Positions 27,404 through 38,740 are shown, numbered from the stretch's first letter. The stretch is DNA of 64,000 bases from Polaribacter sp. IC066 (GCF_007997085.1 NZ_VORR01000005.1:54147-118146), one strand, 5' to 3'. A program made the numbers and translations. The notes: generated by a model from the sequence alone, not told the origin.

Positions 27404-28573
27404 CTAATTGATTTTTGTAATATATTTAGCCAAATCAGAATTTAGAATCTCATTTAGCTCCTTCTCATTTCCTTCACTTGTTTTGATAAATAGAAGTCCG
27501 AATGCAGGATATTTTTTAAAATCTAATTCTCTTACCACGACTATGTTTTCTAAATCTTGCGCAAGCATATTAAAATCAAAAGAAGCTATTTCTGATGGCT
27601 TTATACCTGAATTATTATTTAATAAAATAATGCTATAAATTTCATTTTTATCGTTTTTGAAAATAGCATCCCAATTCGGTTTTTTATTTAAAAATAAATA
27701 TTGATACGAATTAAATCCAAATGCATAAAAAGAAAGATCTCCTGTTGTGCACCAACCTCCAAATCTTTGTGGGTTAATTTCGATAGGTTTAATTACATTA
27801 TTTTTATCAATTCTAACCTCTAAATGCAAGGGAAAGTTTTTTAAAGCTGCTTTTTTTCCTATTGGTTTTAAGAAATTTTCAATACTTTCTTTATAGGTAC
27901 GAATGATGCTTTGAGAAGTGGAGTACACTCGGTCACTTACATCGGTACTCGAAGAAAATTTATGATGTAGAATATTTAGAATTACTACTTCTCCATCCGC
28001 ATTAAAGTAGGCATCTATGGCAAACTCTTCTCCTTCTATGTATTCTTCAATAATAAAGGTAGAAGCATCCATAACATCTTTAGGATAAATGCTTTTTAGA
28101 GTTTCATAGTTCAGTTCTTTTTTTGCGGTGTTCCAATCTAACTCATTATGAATAATATGCACGCCAATACTAAAAAAACCTAAAGAGGGTTTGATTACAA
28201 AAGGCAGTTTTATTTCATTTATGTTTAAAGTTTGAATTTCTTCTATTTTAATTTTTCTGAATAGAAAATCAGGAAATAGCGCTGCAGTGAGCTCTCTAAA
28301 GGCAAATTTATCTTTAAAGAATTTTATTTGTTCAGGGAGGTTTGTTGATTTTAGATTTTTAAAAATCCATGGTAATGAATTTTCTGAATTTGTATATATA
28401 ATAGGATTTACACTGTTTAAAAACGTATGTTTTGCATCGCTTTCTGAAATCCAATTTAGTGCATCGTCATTGATCAATGACTTCGCTTCTTTGGTGGCAA
28501 TGATTTCAAAATTATTGTCTTTAATCGTTTTTATGAGAAAATCTGAAACAAAAGGATAGTCTATAAGTATCAT
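27404..28573 (-). CDS. ATP-grasp domain protein
   Basis: 389 residues. ATP-grasp ligases form amide-type bonds via an acyl phosphate. Supporting segments: LPFVIKPSLGFFSIGVHII near 125-145 (the KPxxGxxS ATP-binding loop), TFIIEEYIEGEEFAIDAYFN near 178-198, and HLEVRIDKNNVIKPIEINPQRFGGW near 262-285 (Mg2+-binding E and N residues). The N-terminal part resembles a pre-ATP-grasp domain. No partner gene indicates the substrate; amino-acid ligase or carboxylate-amine ligase are possible. It converges on the E2 gene across the 27144-27198 hairpin. Confidence 0.82.
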   Translation of the reverse strand: MILIDYPFVSDFLIKTIKDNNFEIIATKEAKSLINDDALNWISESDAKHTFLNSVNPIIYTNSENSLPWIFKNLKSTNLPEQIKFFKDKFAFRELTAALFPDFLFRKIKIEEIQTLNINEIKLPFVIKPSLGFFSIGVHIIHNELDWNTAKKELNYETLKSIYPKDVMDASTFIIEEYIEGEEFAIDAYFNADGEVVILNILHHKFSSSTDVSDRVYSTSQSIIRTYKESIENFLKPIGKKAALKNFPLHLEVRIDKNNVIKPIEINPQRFGGWCTTGDLSFYAFGFNSYQYLFLNKKPNWDAIFKNDKNEIYSIILLNNNSGIKPSEIASFDFNMLAQDLENIVVVRELDFKKYPAFGLLFIKTSEGNEKELNEILNSDLAKYITKIN

Positions 28574-28780
28574 TATTTTTAGTTATATAATTTTATTAGC
28601 TGTGAGTTTTAAAGCAACTAAAGTAACAAACAAACTTCAGATAAAAAATTTAAAAGTAATTCAAGAAAGTAGATTATGCTTTGATTATTCCCATTTGTGG
28701 TTTTGTTTAAATTTTTTTAAAATAAGTACTGCGCTTTTTGCAAATAGATCCTATTTTTAGGATTGTTTTATGGCTGTTTT

Positions 28781-30050
28781 TTAAACCAAGCATCGAGCTT
28801 TTCCATTAGAAATTATAATTCCTGTAATTATGTTTTCAGTGTCTCGAACAATGTTTATTGAGCCAATACTTACTATTTCTAAAGCATTTTTACTTTTAAG
28901 TTTTACAGGGAAATCGTCATTTCTGGCATGATGGGCTATTAATTGATCGTTTTTTATACTAATAGTCATAATAATACCCGATTCTATTTTCTAGTTAATT
29001 GCGCTAATGGATCTGTTGTTTTGAATCTTCAATCTTCATATTTATTTTTTTGCAATGGCTCTCGGTTTAGGTTTTAGAAAAATAGCAGCGGTACTGCGCT
29101 CAATACTTCCTATAGCAGCAGACGAAAAATTAGTTAAGATTGCAATACTTAATTGTTTTTCTGGATACACACTTGCATAGCTTCTAAAACCAACACTAGC
29201 AACTCCATGCTGAATTTTGTCAGACCCTTTAACGTTATCCATGAATAGGCCAAAAATATACTTATTTTTGTTTCCATTATTGAGTGAATCGGTCGTTTGA
29301 AGCATTTTAAAAGTTGAGCGCCAATTTGAAGTGGATACAGTAAAATTTTGAAACCAATTTAATAGGTTTTTTGTGGTTGAGTATACGTTTATAGAGCCTA
29401 TATAACCCCAATACGCTACCGCTCTAAAGAAATTATCTTTTCATTATAATAAGAGGTTGCATTATTGGGAACAATTCGATCATACCTGTCTTCTATATAG
29501 GTATTTGTCATTCTTAAGGGCTCAAAAACATTGGCTTTCATCCAGTCGGTAAATTTTTCTTTAGTTACATTTCCAATACTATTCACCATGAGCATATAAA
29601 CCGTATTACAATATAGAAATTCATCGCCAGGAATAAAATTTAGTTTTTTTTGCTTTCGCATAAAACGATTTAAATCTTCATTTGTTCTAGAATTGTTATC
29701 TCGTCAACTCGCTAAACTTTACATAGCGTGCAAACTACGCATTTCGTTGGTGTGATGTAACATTTGGCGCATGGTAATGGTATGACCAAAATCTGGCATA
29801 TCAGGCAACTATTTTCGGATGTCGTCATCTATCGATAACAATCCTTTCTAGTGAAGCATTAAAGTTACAATTGCGGCAAATTGTTTAGAAACTGAACCGA
29901 TAGTAAAGATTGTTTTTGTGGTATTCAGAACCTGATACTCTAAACTAGCTAAACCGAATGGTTTTGAGTACAAAACTTTTCCGTTTTGGATAATACCGAT
30001 AGCTCCTTTGGTATGTTTAGGTGCTGTCTATGTTGTAAATAAGCTATGAA
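28781..30050 (-). pseudogene. Decayed class C beta-lactamase-like serine hydrolase
   Basis: Read on the minus strand, the gene still shows IGIIQNGKVLYSKPFGLASL and TIGSVSKQFAAIVTLMLH with the catalytic S-x-x-K, then LPDMPDFGHTITMRQMLHH, GDEFLYCNTVYMLMVN (Y-x-N-type motif), FGLFMDNVKG and a C-terminal fragment ending near 28781. In-frame stops interrupt it after MLH, after DDDIRK, after SLHAM and after SLAS, and further frame changes and a missing middle separate the 29416-29661, 29042-29305 and 28781-28969 pieces. The gene is clearly dead. A CCTGCC-rich repeat lies at its 5' end (about 30072-30092). Confidence 0.85.
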
Positions 30051-30337
30051 TTCAAAATTGTAAGTTGAACCAGCCTGTTTGGCAGGCAGGCTAATTTTGC
30101 TTTTTAGCGAAATCTTGGGTTCGAGGGTATTCATTTAGGTAGCATTTATAGGCATATCAAACGCTTTATTGTTAATATTTAATTCTTCTTGTCCGATAAA
30201 AGACTCGAGATTGCTCTGCTTTCAGAACCAACCTGCCGGCAGTTAGGGAACCAAGACTTTACCCTAACCACCAACAAACAGCTACAAGTTAAAATAAAAT
30301 TGTCTATTTTATGTTGATGAAATTATTTTTAAAAAAG

Positions 30338-30418
30338 CAAGGTGTCATTTAAAAAAATTCGCAGAATCCTTTATTTTAAGAGGGTTTATCAAACTAAAAA
30401 TATTTTTAATCGGACACC
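30338..30418. repeat. Repeat unit B (CAAGGTGTC...CGGACACC)
   Basis: Second copy of the 27061-27137 unit. Its ends GGTGTC and GACACC are inverted repeats. It lies upstream-adjacent to the pseudogene and downstream of the GNAT gene. Confidence 0.5.
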
Positions 30419-30516
30419 AATGATATTTAATTTAGAATATTAATTTAACTTTTTAATTTCAGAAAATATATAGGAAAACCCTTTTTATGTAGTGCAATAT
30501 ATTTGTAATTAGTGTT

Positions 30517-31203
30517 TTACTTTTTATTATATAACCACCAATTCATATCTCTGGTAATTTTATAGCCTAATTTTTCATAAAGAAAAATTGCTGGGTTTCC
30601 TTTGTTGGTATGTAAAATAGGAAGTTTATTTTCTTTTAAAATTTCTTTTGTGGTGTGGGTAACTAATTGTTTAGCGAGTCCTCTTTTTGTAAAATCAGGA
30701 TGTGTAACCACAGCACTTACTTCAATAAAAGAATCGGTTTGCATTCTTTGGCCTGTAATAGCAACTAATTTGTCATCTTTAAAAATACCGTAATAATTGC
30801 CCAATTCAAAACTATTTTTTTGATAAAAACCGGGCATTACTAGCCAAATTAAATTGTAAATTTCATCGAGATATTCTTCGGTTAATAAAACTATTTTTTC
30901 AGTAATTTCAAGGTCAATCAAAGAATCTAAAACCATTTGACAACCATCAATTTTTTTTTCTAAAATTACTTTTGATGCATCGATTATTGGGTCTTTATTT
31001 TCTGAAACTAGAAAAAATGTATCTGCAGATTTTACAAATTGATTTAGCGCTTTTTTAGTTTTTGTTGCATCGATAAAACCACCGAAAGTTAAGATATCTG
31101 GTTTATAAAAGTGCACGCCATCAAATTCTATTTTGAATTTTTTATGGGTTTCATTTAAGGAATGCCAAACGGGGTTTTTTAATTTTTGTTCTAGTGTTGC
31201 CAT
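30517..31203 (-). CDS. GNAT family N-acetyltransferase
   Basis: 228 residues. The C-terminal half carries the acetyl-CoA binding signature: VSAVVTHPDFTKRGLAKQLV near 165-185 (the R-x-x-G-x-A loop) and GNPAIFLYEKLGYKITRDMN near 203-222. The N-terminal half (about 1-110) resembles FR47/GCN5-related double-domain proteins. The acceptor is unknown. It is on the same strand as clpC, separated from it by a terminator. Confidence 0.85.
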   Translation of the reverse strand: MATLEQKLKNPVWHSLNETHKKFKIEFDGVHFYKPDILTFGGFIDATKTKKALNQFVKSADTFFLVSENKDPIIDASKVILEKKIDGCQMVLDSLIDLEITEKIVLLTEEYLDEIYNLIWLVMPGFYQKNSFELGNYYGIFKDDKLVAITGQRMQTDSFIEVSAVVTHPDFTKRGLAKQLVTHTTKEILKENKLPILHTNKGNPAIFLYEKLGYKITRDMNWWLYNKK

Positions 31204-31217
31204 AGTGATTTAAAAGT

Positions 31218-31249
31218 AAAAAACTCGAAGTAATTACTTCGAGTTTTTT
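31218..31249. terminator. Terminator hairpin after clpC
   Basis: AAAAAACTCGAAGTAA pairs perfectly with TTACTTCGAGTTTTTT. It lies just past the clpC stop on the minus strand and immediately before the GNAT start. Confidence 0.85.
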
Positions 31250-31271
31250 GTGTCAATTAATTAAAAAAAAA

Positions 31272-33839
31272 TTAAGAATTACTTTCTGTTCTAATTTCCT
31301 TTTTCTTTTCGCCTTTCTCTATTTTTATAGTAAGTTCGTCCTTTTCTTTATCAAAGTCCATCATAATACTATCGCCTTCGGTTAAATTAGAGTTTACAAT
31401 TTCTTCTGCTAAAGCATCTTCAATATATTTCTGAATTGCTCTTTTTAGAGGTCTTGCACCATACTTTTTATCGAATCCTTTATCAGCAATATAATCTTTT
31501 GCCTCTTCGCTTAAATTTAACGTGTATCCTAAATCTAAAATTCTGTTTAGAAGTTTGTCTAATTCAATATCAATAATAGAATGAATATCTTCTCTTTCTA
31601 AAGCATTAAAGATAATTACATCATCAATTCTGTTTAAGAATTCAGGAGCAAAAGATTTCTTTAAAGCACCTTCAATCACAGATTTTGCATAAGAGTCTGC
31701 TTGGTCATTTTTAGAAGAAGTTCCAAAACCAACACCACCACCAAAGTCTTTTAATTGACGAGCACCAAGATTAGAAGTCATTATAATAATGGTATTTCTA
31801 AAGTCAATTTTTCTACCTAAACTGTCTGTAATATGGCCATCATCTAAAATCTGTAGCAACATATTAAAAACATCTGGATGCGCTTTTTCAATTTCATCTA
31901 ATAGAATAACTGCATACGGTTTTCTTCGAACTTTTTCTGTTAATTGGCCGCCTTCTTCATAACCTACGTATCCTGGAGGTGCACCAATTAAACGTGAAAT
32001 AGCAAATTTCTCCATATATTCACTCATATCAATTCTAATTAAAGAATCGTCAGAATCAAATAATTCACGTGCTAAAACTTTCGCTAATTGTGTTTTACCA
32101 ACACCCGTTTGTCCCAAGAAAATAAAAGAACCAATTGGTTTGTTAGGGTCTTTTAATCCTACTCTGTTTCTTTGAATTGCTTTTACTACTTTGGTAACTG
32201 CTTCATCTTGCCCAATCACTTTTCCTTTAATGGTAGAAGGAAGTTCATGCAATCTGTGGCTTTCTGCTTCTGCAACTCTATTTACAGGAATGCCTGTCAT
32301 CATAGAAACTACTTCGGCAACATTATCTTCGGTTACAATTTCTCTGTTTAATTTAGAGTCGTCTTCCCATTGTTTTTGCGCGGAATTTAAAGCAGCTTCC
32401 ATATTTTTTTCGTCATCTCGCAATTTGGCAGCTTCCTCATATTTCTGTCCATTTACTGCTTTTGTTTTTTGATCACGAATAATTTCTAATTGAGATTCTA
32501 ATTCTAAAACCTGTTTAGGAACTACAATATTTGTAATATGAATTCTAGATCCTGCTTCATCTAAAGCATCGATAGCTTTGTCAGGTAAAAATCTATCCGT
32601 CATGTATCTATTTGTTAATTTCACACACGCTTCAATAGAATCATCTGTATAATTTACATGATGATGTTCTTCGTATTTACTTTTAATATTGTGTAAAATC
32701 TGTATGGTTTCATCTACTGTAGTTGGTTCTACAATTACCTTTTGAAAACGACGTTCTAAAGCGCCATCTTTTTCGATATTTGTTCTAAACTCATCTAACG
32801 TAGTGGCACCAATACATTGTATTTCTCCTCTAGCCAGAGCAGGTTTTAACATATTAGAAGCATCTAAAGAGCCTGTTGCGCCACCCGCACCAACAATGGT
32901 ATGGATTTCATCAATAAAAAGAATAATATCATCATTCTTTTCAAGCTCATTCATTAACGCTTTCATACGTTCTTCAAACTGACCTCTATATTTTGTACCA
33001 GCAACTAAACTTGCCAAATCTAAAGAAACAATTCGCTTATCAAATAAAATTCTAGAAACTTTGCGTTCTATAATTCTTAAAGCTAAACCCTCTGCAATTG
33101 CAGATTTACCAACACCAGGTTCCCCAATTAGCATTGGGTTATTTTTCTTTCTTCTGCTTAAAATTTGAGAAACTCGCTCAATTTCTTTTTGTCTACCAAC
33201 AACAGGATCTAGTTTTCCTTTTTCTGCTAAATCTGTTAAATCACGACCAAAATTGTCTAAAACAGGTGTTTTAGATTTCTTAACCGTTTTTCCTTTTTGA
33301 GATTGATCAAAAGGATTTGATTTCCCTGGAGGATATTCATCATCCGAAGGCGTCTCTGCAATTGGGTTTGAAGGTAAAATGTCATCGTCAGTATCATCTA
33401 CATGCAATTGTTTATACAAAGCTTTTGCTTCGTCATAATTTACCTGGTACTTCTGCATTAGCTTAGTTGTTGGGTCATTTTCATTTCTTAAAATACACAA
33501 CAATAGGTGGGCAGTGTCAATCGCGTCACTTTGATATAATTTAGCTTCTAAAAAAGTAGTTTTTAATGCTTTTTCTGCTTGTCTTGTTAATCGTAAACTA
33601 GGTTTTTCTGTGCCTTCTACAAAGGCAGGATTTGAAGGATTTAATTGTTCTAATTTTTTTCGAAGTAATATTAAATCAACATCAAAAGCTGTTAATATCT
33701 CAATTGCTTTTCCTTCTCCTTTTCTTATTAAACCTAATAAAAGATGCTCTGTTCCAATAAATTCGTGCCCTAATCTTAAAGCCTCTTCTTTACTGAATGT
33801 GATTACGTCTCTTACTTTTGGTGAAAAATTATCGTCCAT
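31272..33839 (-). CDS. clpC: ATP-dependent Clp protease ATPase subunit ClpC
   Basis: 855 residues. Two N-terminal Clp repeats (about 1-150) precede AAA+ domain 1 (Walker A GEPGVGKSAIAEG, Walker B DDIILFIDEIH), a UVR-like middle segment (NGQKYEEAAKLRDDEKNME near 450), AAA+ domain 2 (GQTGVGKTQLAKV near 580; VILLDEIEKAHPDVF) and a C-terminal D2-small domain. It unfolds substrates for ClpP and handles protein quality control. No McsA/McsB/CtsR genes are nearby, so adaptor control as in Gram-positives is not shown. It is divergent from gyrA. Confidence 0.95.
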   Translation of the reverse strand: MDDNFSPKVRDVITFSKEEALRLGHEFIGTEHLLLGLIRKGEGKAIEILTAFDVDLILLRKKLEQLNPSNPAFVEGTEKPSLRLTRQAEKALKTTFLEAKLYQSDAIDTAHLLLCILRNENDPTTKLMQKYQVNYDEAKALYKQLHVDDTDDDILPSNPIAETPSDDEYPPGKSNPFDQSQKGKTVKKSKTPVLDNFGRDLTDLAEKGKLDPVVGRQKEIERVSQILSRRKKNNPMLIGEPGVGKSAIAEGLALRIIERKVSRILFDKRIVSLDLASLVAGTKYRGQFEERMKALMNELEKNDDIILFIDEIHTIVGAGGATGSLDASNMLKPALARGEIQCIGATTLDEFRTNIEKDGALERRFQKVIVEPTTVDETIQILHNIKSKYEEHHHVNYTDDSIEACVKLTNRYMTDRFLPDKAIDALDEAGSRIHITNIVVPKQVLELESQLEIIRDQKTKAVNGQKYEEAAKLRDDEKNMEAALNSAQKQWEDDSKLNREIVTEDNVAEVVSMMTGIPVNRVAEAESHRLHELPSTIKGKVIGQDEAVTKVVKAIQRNRVGLKDPNKPIGSFIFLGQTGVGKTQLAKVLARELFDSDDSLIRIDMSEYMEKFAISRLIGAPPGYVGYEEGGQLTEKVRRKPYAVILLDEIEKAHPDVFNMLLQILDDGHITDSLGRKIDFRNTIIIMTSNLGARQLKDFGGGVGFGTSSKNDQADSYAKSVIEGALKKSFAPEFLNRIDDVIIFNALEREDIHSIIDIELDKLLNRILDLGYTLNLSEEAKDYIADKGFDKKYGARPLKRAIQKYIEDALAEEIVNSNLTEGDSIMMDFDKEKDELTIKIEKGEKKKEIRTESNS

Positions 33840-34103
33840 ATTTCTTTTTGTATTCAGGTGAATTTAGTCTTCTTCTTTTCTCATTTATTACAAAAAAGAT
33901 GCCAATATAAATAACTGCCAATTTGACTTTTCATTAAAGGTATAAAACTAATAGAAGTCAGACAAATAAATGACTGTTAAAAATTATAAAAAAATGTTGA
34001 TAACTATGATGCATTCCAAGGGTGAAAGCCTTTGCAAGTACTATAAGAAATGTTATCTTGCCTTGTTTTAAAAAATTAGGATAAATACTAATAAGAATAA
34101 TAT

Positions 34104-36644
34104 ATGGCAGACGGAGAAAAATTAATTCCGATTAATATTGAAGAGCAGATGAAAGCTGCATACATTGATTATTCAATGTCAGTGATTGTTTCAAGAGCAT
34201 TACCCGATGTAAGAGACGGCTTAAAACCCGTTCATAGAAGAGTTTTATTTGGGATGCATGAGTTGGGTATTAAGGCCACCGGAACCTATAAAAAATCTGC
34301 AAGAATTGTTGGAGAAGTTTTAGGAAAGTATCACCCTCACGGAGATACTTCTGTGTACGATTCTATGGTGCGTATGGCACAAAGCTGGAGTGTGCGTTAT
34401 ATGATGGTTGATGGTCAAGGAAATTTTGGTTCTGTAGACGGGGATTCGCCAGCTGCAATGCGTTATACCGAGGTAAGAATGCAAAAGATATCAGAAGATA
34501 TGTTGGCTGATATTGAAAAAGATACGGTAGATCATCGTTTAAATTTTGATGATACTTTATTAGAACCTACTGTTTTGCCAACTAGAATTCCTAATTTATT
34601 GGTAAACGGAGCTTCTGGAATTGCTGTGGGAATGGCCACTAATATGGCGCCTCACAACATTACTGAAGTTATAAACGGTACCATCGCCTACATTGAAAAT
34701 AATGATATAGAGATCGATGAGTTAATGCAACACATCACAGCTCCAGATTTTCCTACAGGAGGAATTATTTATGGGTATGACGGTGTTAGAGAAGCTTTTC
34801 ATACAGGTCGTGGTCGTATTGTAATGCGTGCCAAAGCGATTATTGAAGAGGTAAAAGGGCGTGAATGTATTATCGTTACAGAAATTCCGTACCAAGTGAA
34901 TAAAGCAGATATGATTAAGAAAACTGCTGATTTGGTAAATGAGAAAAAAATATCAGGTATTGCGAATATCCGTGATGAATCTGATAGAAACGGAATGCGT
35001 ATCGTGTATATTTTAAAGCGTGATGCCATACCAAATATTGTTTTAAATAAATTATTTAAATACACACAATTACAGACTTCTTTCAGTGTCAATAACATTG
35101 CATTGGTAAAAGGAAGACCAGAACAATTAAATCTAAAGCAATTAATTCTTTATTTTGTTGAGCACAGACATGAAGTTATTGTTCGTAGAACAGAATACTT
35201 ATTAAAGAAAGCAGAGGCAAGAGCGCATATTTTAGAAGGATTAATTATTGCTTCGGATAATATTGATGAGGTTATTAGAATTATTAGAGCCTCTAATAAT
35301 GCAGATGAAGCTAGAGAGAGTTTAATTGAGCGTTTTGCGTTAACAGAAATTCAAGCAAAAGCAATCGTAGAAATGCGTTTGCGTCAATTAACAGGCTTAG
35401 AACAAGATAAGTTGCGGGCAGAGTTTGATGAAATAATGTTAACGATTACTGATTTACAAGATATTTTAGCGAATGAGCCAAGACGTTATCAAATTATAAA
35501 AGACGAACTGTTGCATATTAGAGACAAATATGGAGATGATAGACGATCTGTTATCGAATATGCAGGTGGAGACATGCGCATTGAAGACATGATTCCTGAT
35601 ACCAAAGTAGTAGTAACAATTTCAAATGCAGGCTATTTAAAACGTACGAATCTAGATGAGTATAAGGTTCAAAATAGAGGAGGAAGAGGTCAAAAAGGAG
35701 CAACAACAAGAAATGAAGATTTTCTAGAACATTTATTTGTGGGTACCAACCATCAATATATGATGTTCTTTACGCAAAAAGGAAAAGTATTCTGGATGCG
35801 TGTATACGAAATTCCTGAAGGTGGTAAAAATACCAAAGGTAGAGCGATGCAGAATTTAATTAACATAGAACAAGACGATTCTGTAAAAGCATTTTTGGTA
35901 ACACAAGATTTAAAAGACGAGGCATACATTAACAGTCATTATGTAATCATGGCAACGAAGAAAGGTCAGGTTAAAAAGACTTCTTTAGAGCAATATTCTA
36001 GACCAAGAACTAATGGTATTAATGCAATAACGATTAAAGAGGGTGATGAGTTACTAGAAGCTAAATTAACAACTGGCGATAGCCAAGTAATGTTAGCATT
36101 AGCATCTGGAAAGTCGATTCGTTTTGAAGAAGCTAAAACGCGCCCAATGGGACGAACTGCTTCTGGAGTTAGAGGTATTACTTTGCAACACGAAAATGAC
36201 GAAGTTATTGGAATGGTTGCTGTAAACGATATGGAAAGTAATATACTTGTTGTTTCTGAAAAAGGATACGGAAAACGTTCTAAATTAGATGATTATAGAA
36301 TTACCAACAGAGGTGGTAAAGGTGTTAAAACGTTAAATATTTCTGAAAAAACAGGTAATTTAGTAGCCATTAAAAACGTAGATGATTCTAACGATTTAAT
36401 GATTATTAACAAATCTGGATTAACGATTAGAATGGCTGTAGAAGATTTACGTGTTATGGGGCGTGCAACACAAGGTGTACGTTTAATTAATATTAAGGGT
36501 GATGACAGTATTGCTGCCGTTGCAAAAGTAATGCGTGAAGAAGGTGAGGAGGTTATAGATTTAGAAGATGAAAATCCTGAAGGGATAGATTCTGATGATG
36601 AAATAGAGAATGGCACGGAAATTGAAAATGATAACCAAGAATAA
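34104..36644 (+). CDS. gyrA: DNA gyrase subunit A
   Basis: 846 residues, full length. The breakage-reunion domain carries the catalytic tyrosine in [10 protein letters not shown] near residue 121, and the quinolone-determining region [17 protein letters not shown] near 78-94, with Thr at the E. coli Ser83 position and Asp at the 87 position. The C-terminal beta-pinwheel contains the GyrA box [10 protein letters not shown] near 530. The tail is acidic ([18 protein letters not shown]). A TPR protein gene follows after 23 bp, likely in the same operon. Confidence 0.97.
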   Translation: MADGEKLIPINIEEQMKAAYIDYSMSVIVSRALPDVRDGLKPVHRRVLFGMHELGIKATGTYKKSARIVGEVLGKYHPHGDTSVYDSMVRMAQSWSVRYMMVDGQGNFGSVDGDSPAAMRYTEVRMQKISEDMLADIEKDTVDHRLNFDDTLLEPTVLPTRIPNLLVNGASGIAVGMATNMAPHNITEVINGTIAYIENNDIEIDELMQHITAPDFPTGGIIYGYDGVREAFHTGRGRIVMRAKAIIEEVKGRECIIVTEIPYQVNKADMIKKTADLVNEKKISGIANIRDESDRNGMRIVYILKRDAIPNIVLNKLFKYTQLQTSFSVNNIALVKGRPEQLNLKQLILYFVEHRHEVIVRRTEYLLKKAEARAHILEGLIIASDNIDEVIRIIRASNNADEARESLIERFALTEIQAKAIVEMRLRQLTGLEQDKLRAEFDEIMLTITDLQDILANEPRRYQIIKDELLHIRDKYGDDRRSVIEYAGGDMRIEDMIPDTKVVVTISNAGYLKRTNLDEYKVQNRGGRGQKGATTRNEDFLEHLFVGTNHQYMMFFTQKGKVFWMRVYEIPEGGKNTKGRAMQNLINIEQDDSVKAFLVTQDLKDEAYINSHYVIMATKKGQVKKTSLEQYSRPRTNGINAITIKEGDELLEAKLTTGDSQVMLALASGKSIRFEEAKTRPMGRTASGVRGITLQHENDEVIGMVAVNDMESNILVVSEKGYGKRSKLDDYRITNRGGKGVKTLNISEKTGNLVAIKNVDDSNDLMIINKSGLTIRMAVEDLRVMGRATQGVRLINIKGDDSIAAVAKVMREEGEEVIDLEDENPEGIDSDDEIENGTEIENDNQE

Positions 36645-36667
36645 CAAATAAATTAATAAGTAGTAAA

Positions 36668-37915
36668 ATGAAAAATAAAATAGTAGCGCTTTCTTTAGGA
36701 TTGATGTCAATAGCAACCTTTGCGCAAAAAAACGAATTAAAGACTGCCGAAAAAGCCATTAAGAAAGGTCTTTTTAAGGAGGCTCAAGCAGCAATTCTTC
36801 CATTAGAAAGTATGGAAGCAAACATGGACTCTAAATACGAAGCAAAGTATTACTTTGTAAAAGGAGCTGCTTACGGCAAAATGGATCCGAAAAAAGCTGC
36901 TGAAGCTTACAATAAATTATTTCAAGTAGAAAAAGAAAGTGGAAAATCGAGATATACAGACGATGCCACTCCTCAATTAAATGACTTAATTCAGTTTGTT
37001 TCTGAAAAAGCAGTAAAGGCTTACAATACAGATAAAGATTATGAAGTAGCTGCTAAAAATTTTTATTTAACGTATAAGTTAAGTCCTACAGATACCTCTT
37101 TTTTATACAATGCGGCAGTAAGTGCTTCTTTGGCAAAAAAGTTTGATCAATCTTTGAACTATTACAAAGAGCTTCAAAATATAGGATATACTGGCGTTAA
37201 AACTGAATTTTTTGCCATCAGTGCAGATACTGATGAGAAAGAAAATCTAGGTTCTAAAGAGAATAGAGATACAATGGTTAAGTTTGGAAAGTATAACAAT
37301 CCAACTCAAGAAAATTCAGAATCTAAAGAAGCCGATATTGTAAAGAATATTAGTTATATTTTAATAGCGCAAGGAAAAACTGATGAAGCAATTGTTGCGA
37401 TTAAGAAAGCACGAGAATCAGATCCAAAAGATTTAAACTTATTGTTAAATGAAGCTCAATTATATATTAAGTTAGGTCAGATGGATAAGTTTGGTGCATT
37501 AATGCAAGAAGCGATTGAATTAGATCCAAACAACCCAACCTTATTATTTAATTTAGGTGTTGTTAATCAGAATGAGAAGAAAACAGAGGAAGCAATTGGT
37601 TATTATAAAAAAGCGATTGAACTAGACCCTGAATATGGCGATGCTTATATGAACTTATCGGTAGCAATTTTATCTGGCGAAAAAGAGATTGTAGATGAAA
37701 TGAATAAAAACTTGTCTAATTTTAAAAAGTATGATGAATTGGCAGTGGTTCAAAAAGCTTTGTACAAAAGAGCACTTCCTTATTTAGAAAAAGCTGATTC
37801 CATAAAAAGAACAGAAGAGACTGTAAAATCTTTATTAAATATTTATGATCTTACAGGAAACACTTCAAAAGCAGAAGTGTTAAGACCAATTTACAAGAAA
37901 TTGAGAGGTATGTAA
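36668..37915 (+). CDS. Secreted tetratricopeptide repeat protein
   Basis: 415 residues with a signal peptide (MKNKIVALSLGLMSIATFAQ). At least two clear TPR units occur near 235-330 (KTDEAIVAIKKARESDPKD; TEEAIGYYKKAIELDPEYGD), and weaker ones occur earlier. TPR arrays mediate protein contacts; it is predicted to be periplasmic or attached to the outer membrane. It follows gyrA by 23 bp and ends at a strong terminator. No specific function is evident. Confidence 0.85.
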   Translation: MKNKIVALSLGLMSIATFAQKNELKTAEKAIKKGLFKEAQAAILPLESMEANMDSKYEAKYYFVKGAAYGKMDPKKAAEAYNKLFQVEKESGKSRYTDDATPQLNDLIQFVSEKAVKAYNTDKDYEVAAKNFYLTYKLSPTDTSFLYNAAVSASLAKKFDQSLNYYKELQNIGYTGVKTEFFAISADTDEKENLGSKENRDTMVKFGKYNNPTQENSESKEADIVKNISYILIAQGKTDEAIVAIKKARESDPKDLNLLLNEAQLYIKLGQMDKFGALMQEAIELDPNNPTLLFNLGVVNQNEKKTEEAIGYYKKAIELDPEYGDAYMNLSVAILSGEKEIVDEMNKNLSNFKKYDELAVVQKALYKRALPYLEKADSIKRTEETVKSLLNIYDLTGNTSKAEVLRPIYKKLRGM

Positions 37916-37936
37916 ACTACATCTATTCGCAATAAT

Positions 37937-37970
37937 AAAAAAACCGAAATCGTACGATTTCGGTTTTTTT
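37937..37970. terminator. Bidirectional terminator hairpin
   Basis: ACCGAAATCG and CGATTTCGGT pair directly, flanked by A and T tracts. It separates the gyrA-TPR operon from the convergent NlpC/P60 gene, whose stop codon lies at its edge. Confidence 0.85.
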
Positions 37971-38740
37971 TATATCATTTTTTTAATAACTCTTAATCTG
38001 TGGGTGTGCTTTTGCAAATCATGATTAAAAATACCGCTATGATCTAGCGTGTCAATTCTTACTTTGCCATGGGCATGTATAATATGATAATCTTGTAAGA
38101 TAATGCCAACATGAATTATTTCTCCTTCTTCATTATCAAAAAAAGCTAGATCTCCAGGCTCGCTTTCTTCTATAAAGCTTAATACATCACCTTGTTTTGC
38201 TTGCTCATTGGTATTTCTGCATAATTTATAACCACATAGTTGATATACTATTTGGGTAAAACCAGAACAATCAATACCAAAAGGTGTTTTTCCGCCCCAA
38301 AGAAAAGGCGTATTTAAAAACGTAAAAGCCTTTTGTATTAGCTCCTTTTTAGGCAGTTTTCCAGAAAGAACGTTTCCTTGATAACTAAATGTTTTTCCGT
38401 TTAATTGAAATGTATCATTTGTAAAAAAAGGCAATCTCGATCCTAAAGGAATCGTTAATAAATCGTTTGTTGAATTTGTGATAAAATCGATTACTTCACC
38501 AGCATACACCTTCTTTTGAGTAGCGAGTTTTGTGAATAAATCTTCAGAAATTTCTTCAAATTGTTTATTGTCTATATAACCTTCGCAGGCGTCAAAAGAT
38601 ATTTTAATTTTACTCCAATATTTTTGTTTTTCAAGAATTGTAAAGTTTTCGCCAAACAATACCTGACTAATCATTTCTGATTTGTCTGATGGTTCTACTC
38701 TTAAAGCAACACTACTTAAAGTACAAATTCCGTATAACAA
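37970..38740 (-). CDS. NlpC/P60 family cysteine peptidase with SH3-like domain
   Basis: 256 residues. The N-terminal half looks SH3b-like (VALRVEPSDKSEMISQVLFG; EKQKYWSKIKI). The C-terminal half is the NlpC/P60 domain with the catalytic cysteine in GIDCSGFTQIVYQL near residue 155 and histidine in GEIIHVGIILQ near 208, followed by HAHGKVRIDTLDH. Such enzymes cleave peptidoglycan stem peptides. No signal peptide is visible, so it may act in the cytoplasm, for example in muropeptide recycling. It lies 15 bp after the thiolase gene, in one operon. Confidence 0.9.
   Translation of the reverse strand: MLYGICTLSSVALRVEPSDKSEMISQVLFGENFTILEKQKYWSKIKISFDACEGYIDNKQFEEISEDLFTKLATQKKVYAGEVIDFITNSTNDLLTIPLGSRLPFFTNDTFQLNGKTFSYQGNVLSGKLPKKELIQKAFTFLNTPFLWGGKTPFGIDCSGFTQIVYQLCGYKLCRNTNEQAKQGDVLSFIEESEPGDLAFFDNEEGEIIHVGIILQDYHIIHAHGKVRIDTLDHSGIFNHDLQKHTHRLRVIKKMI

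Noticed and set aside
28781..30134. Four short minus-strand frames as separate genes
   Set aside because: They are pieces of one serine hydrolase broken by stops and frameshifts.
34339..34385. Quinolone resistance mutation in gyrA (Thr at the Ser83 position)
   Set aside because: Thr is, to my knowledge, the usual residue in flavobacterial GyrA; there is no evidence of selection.
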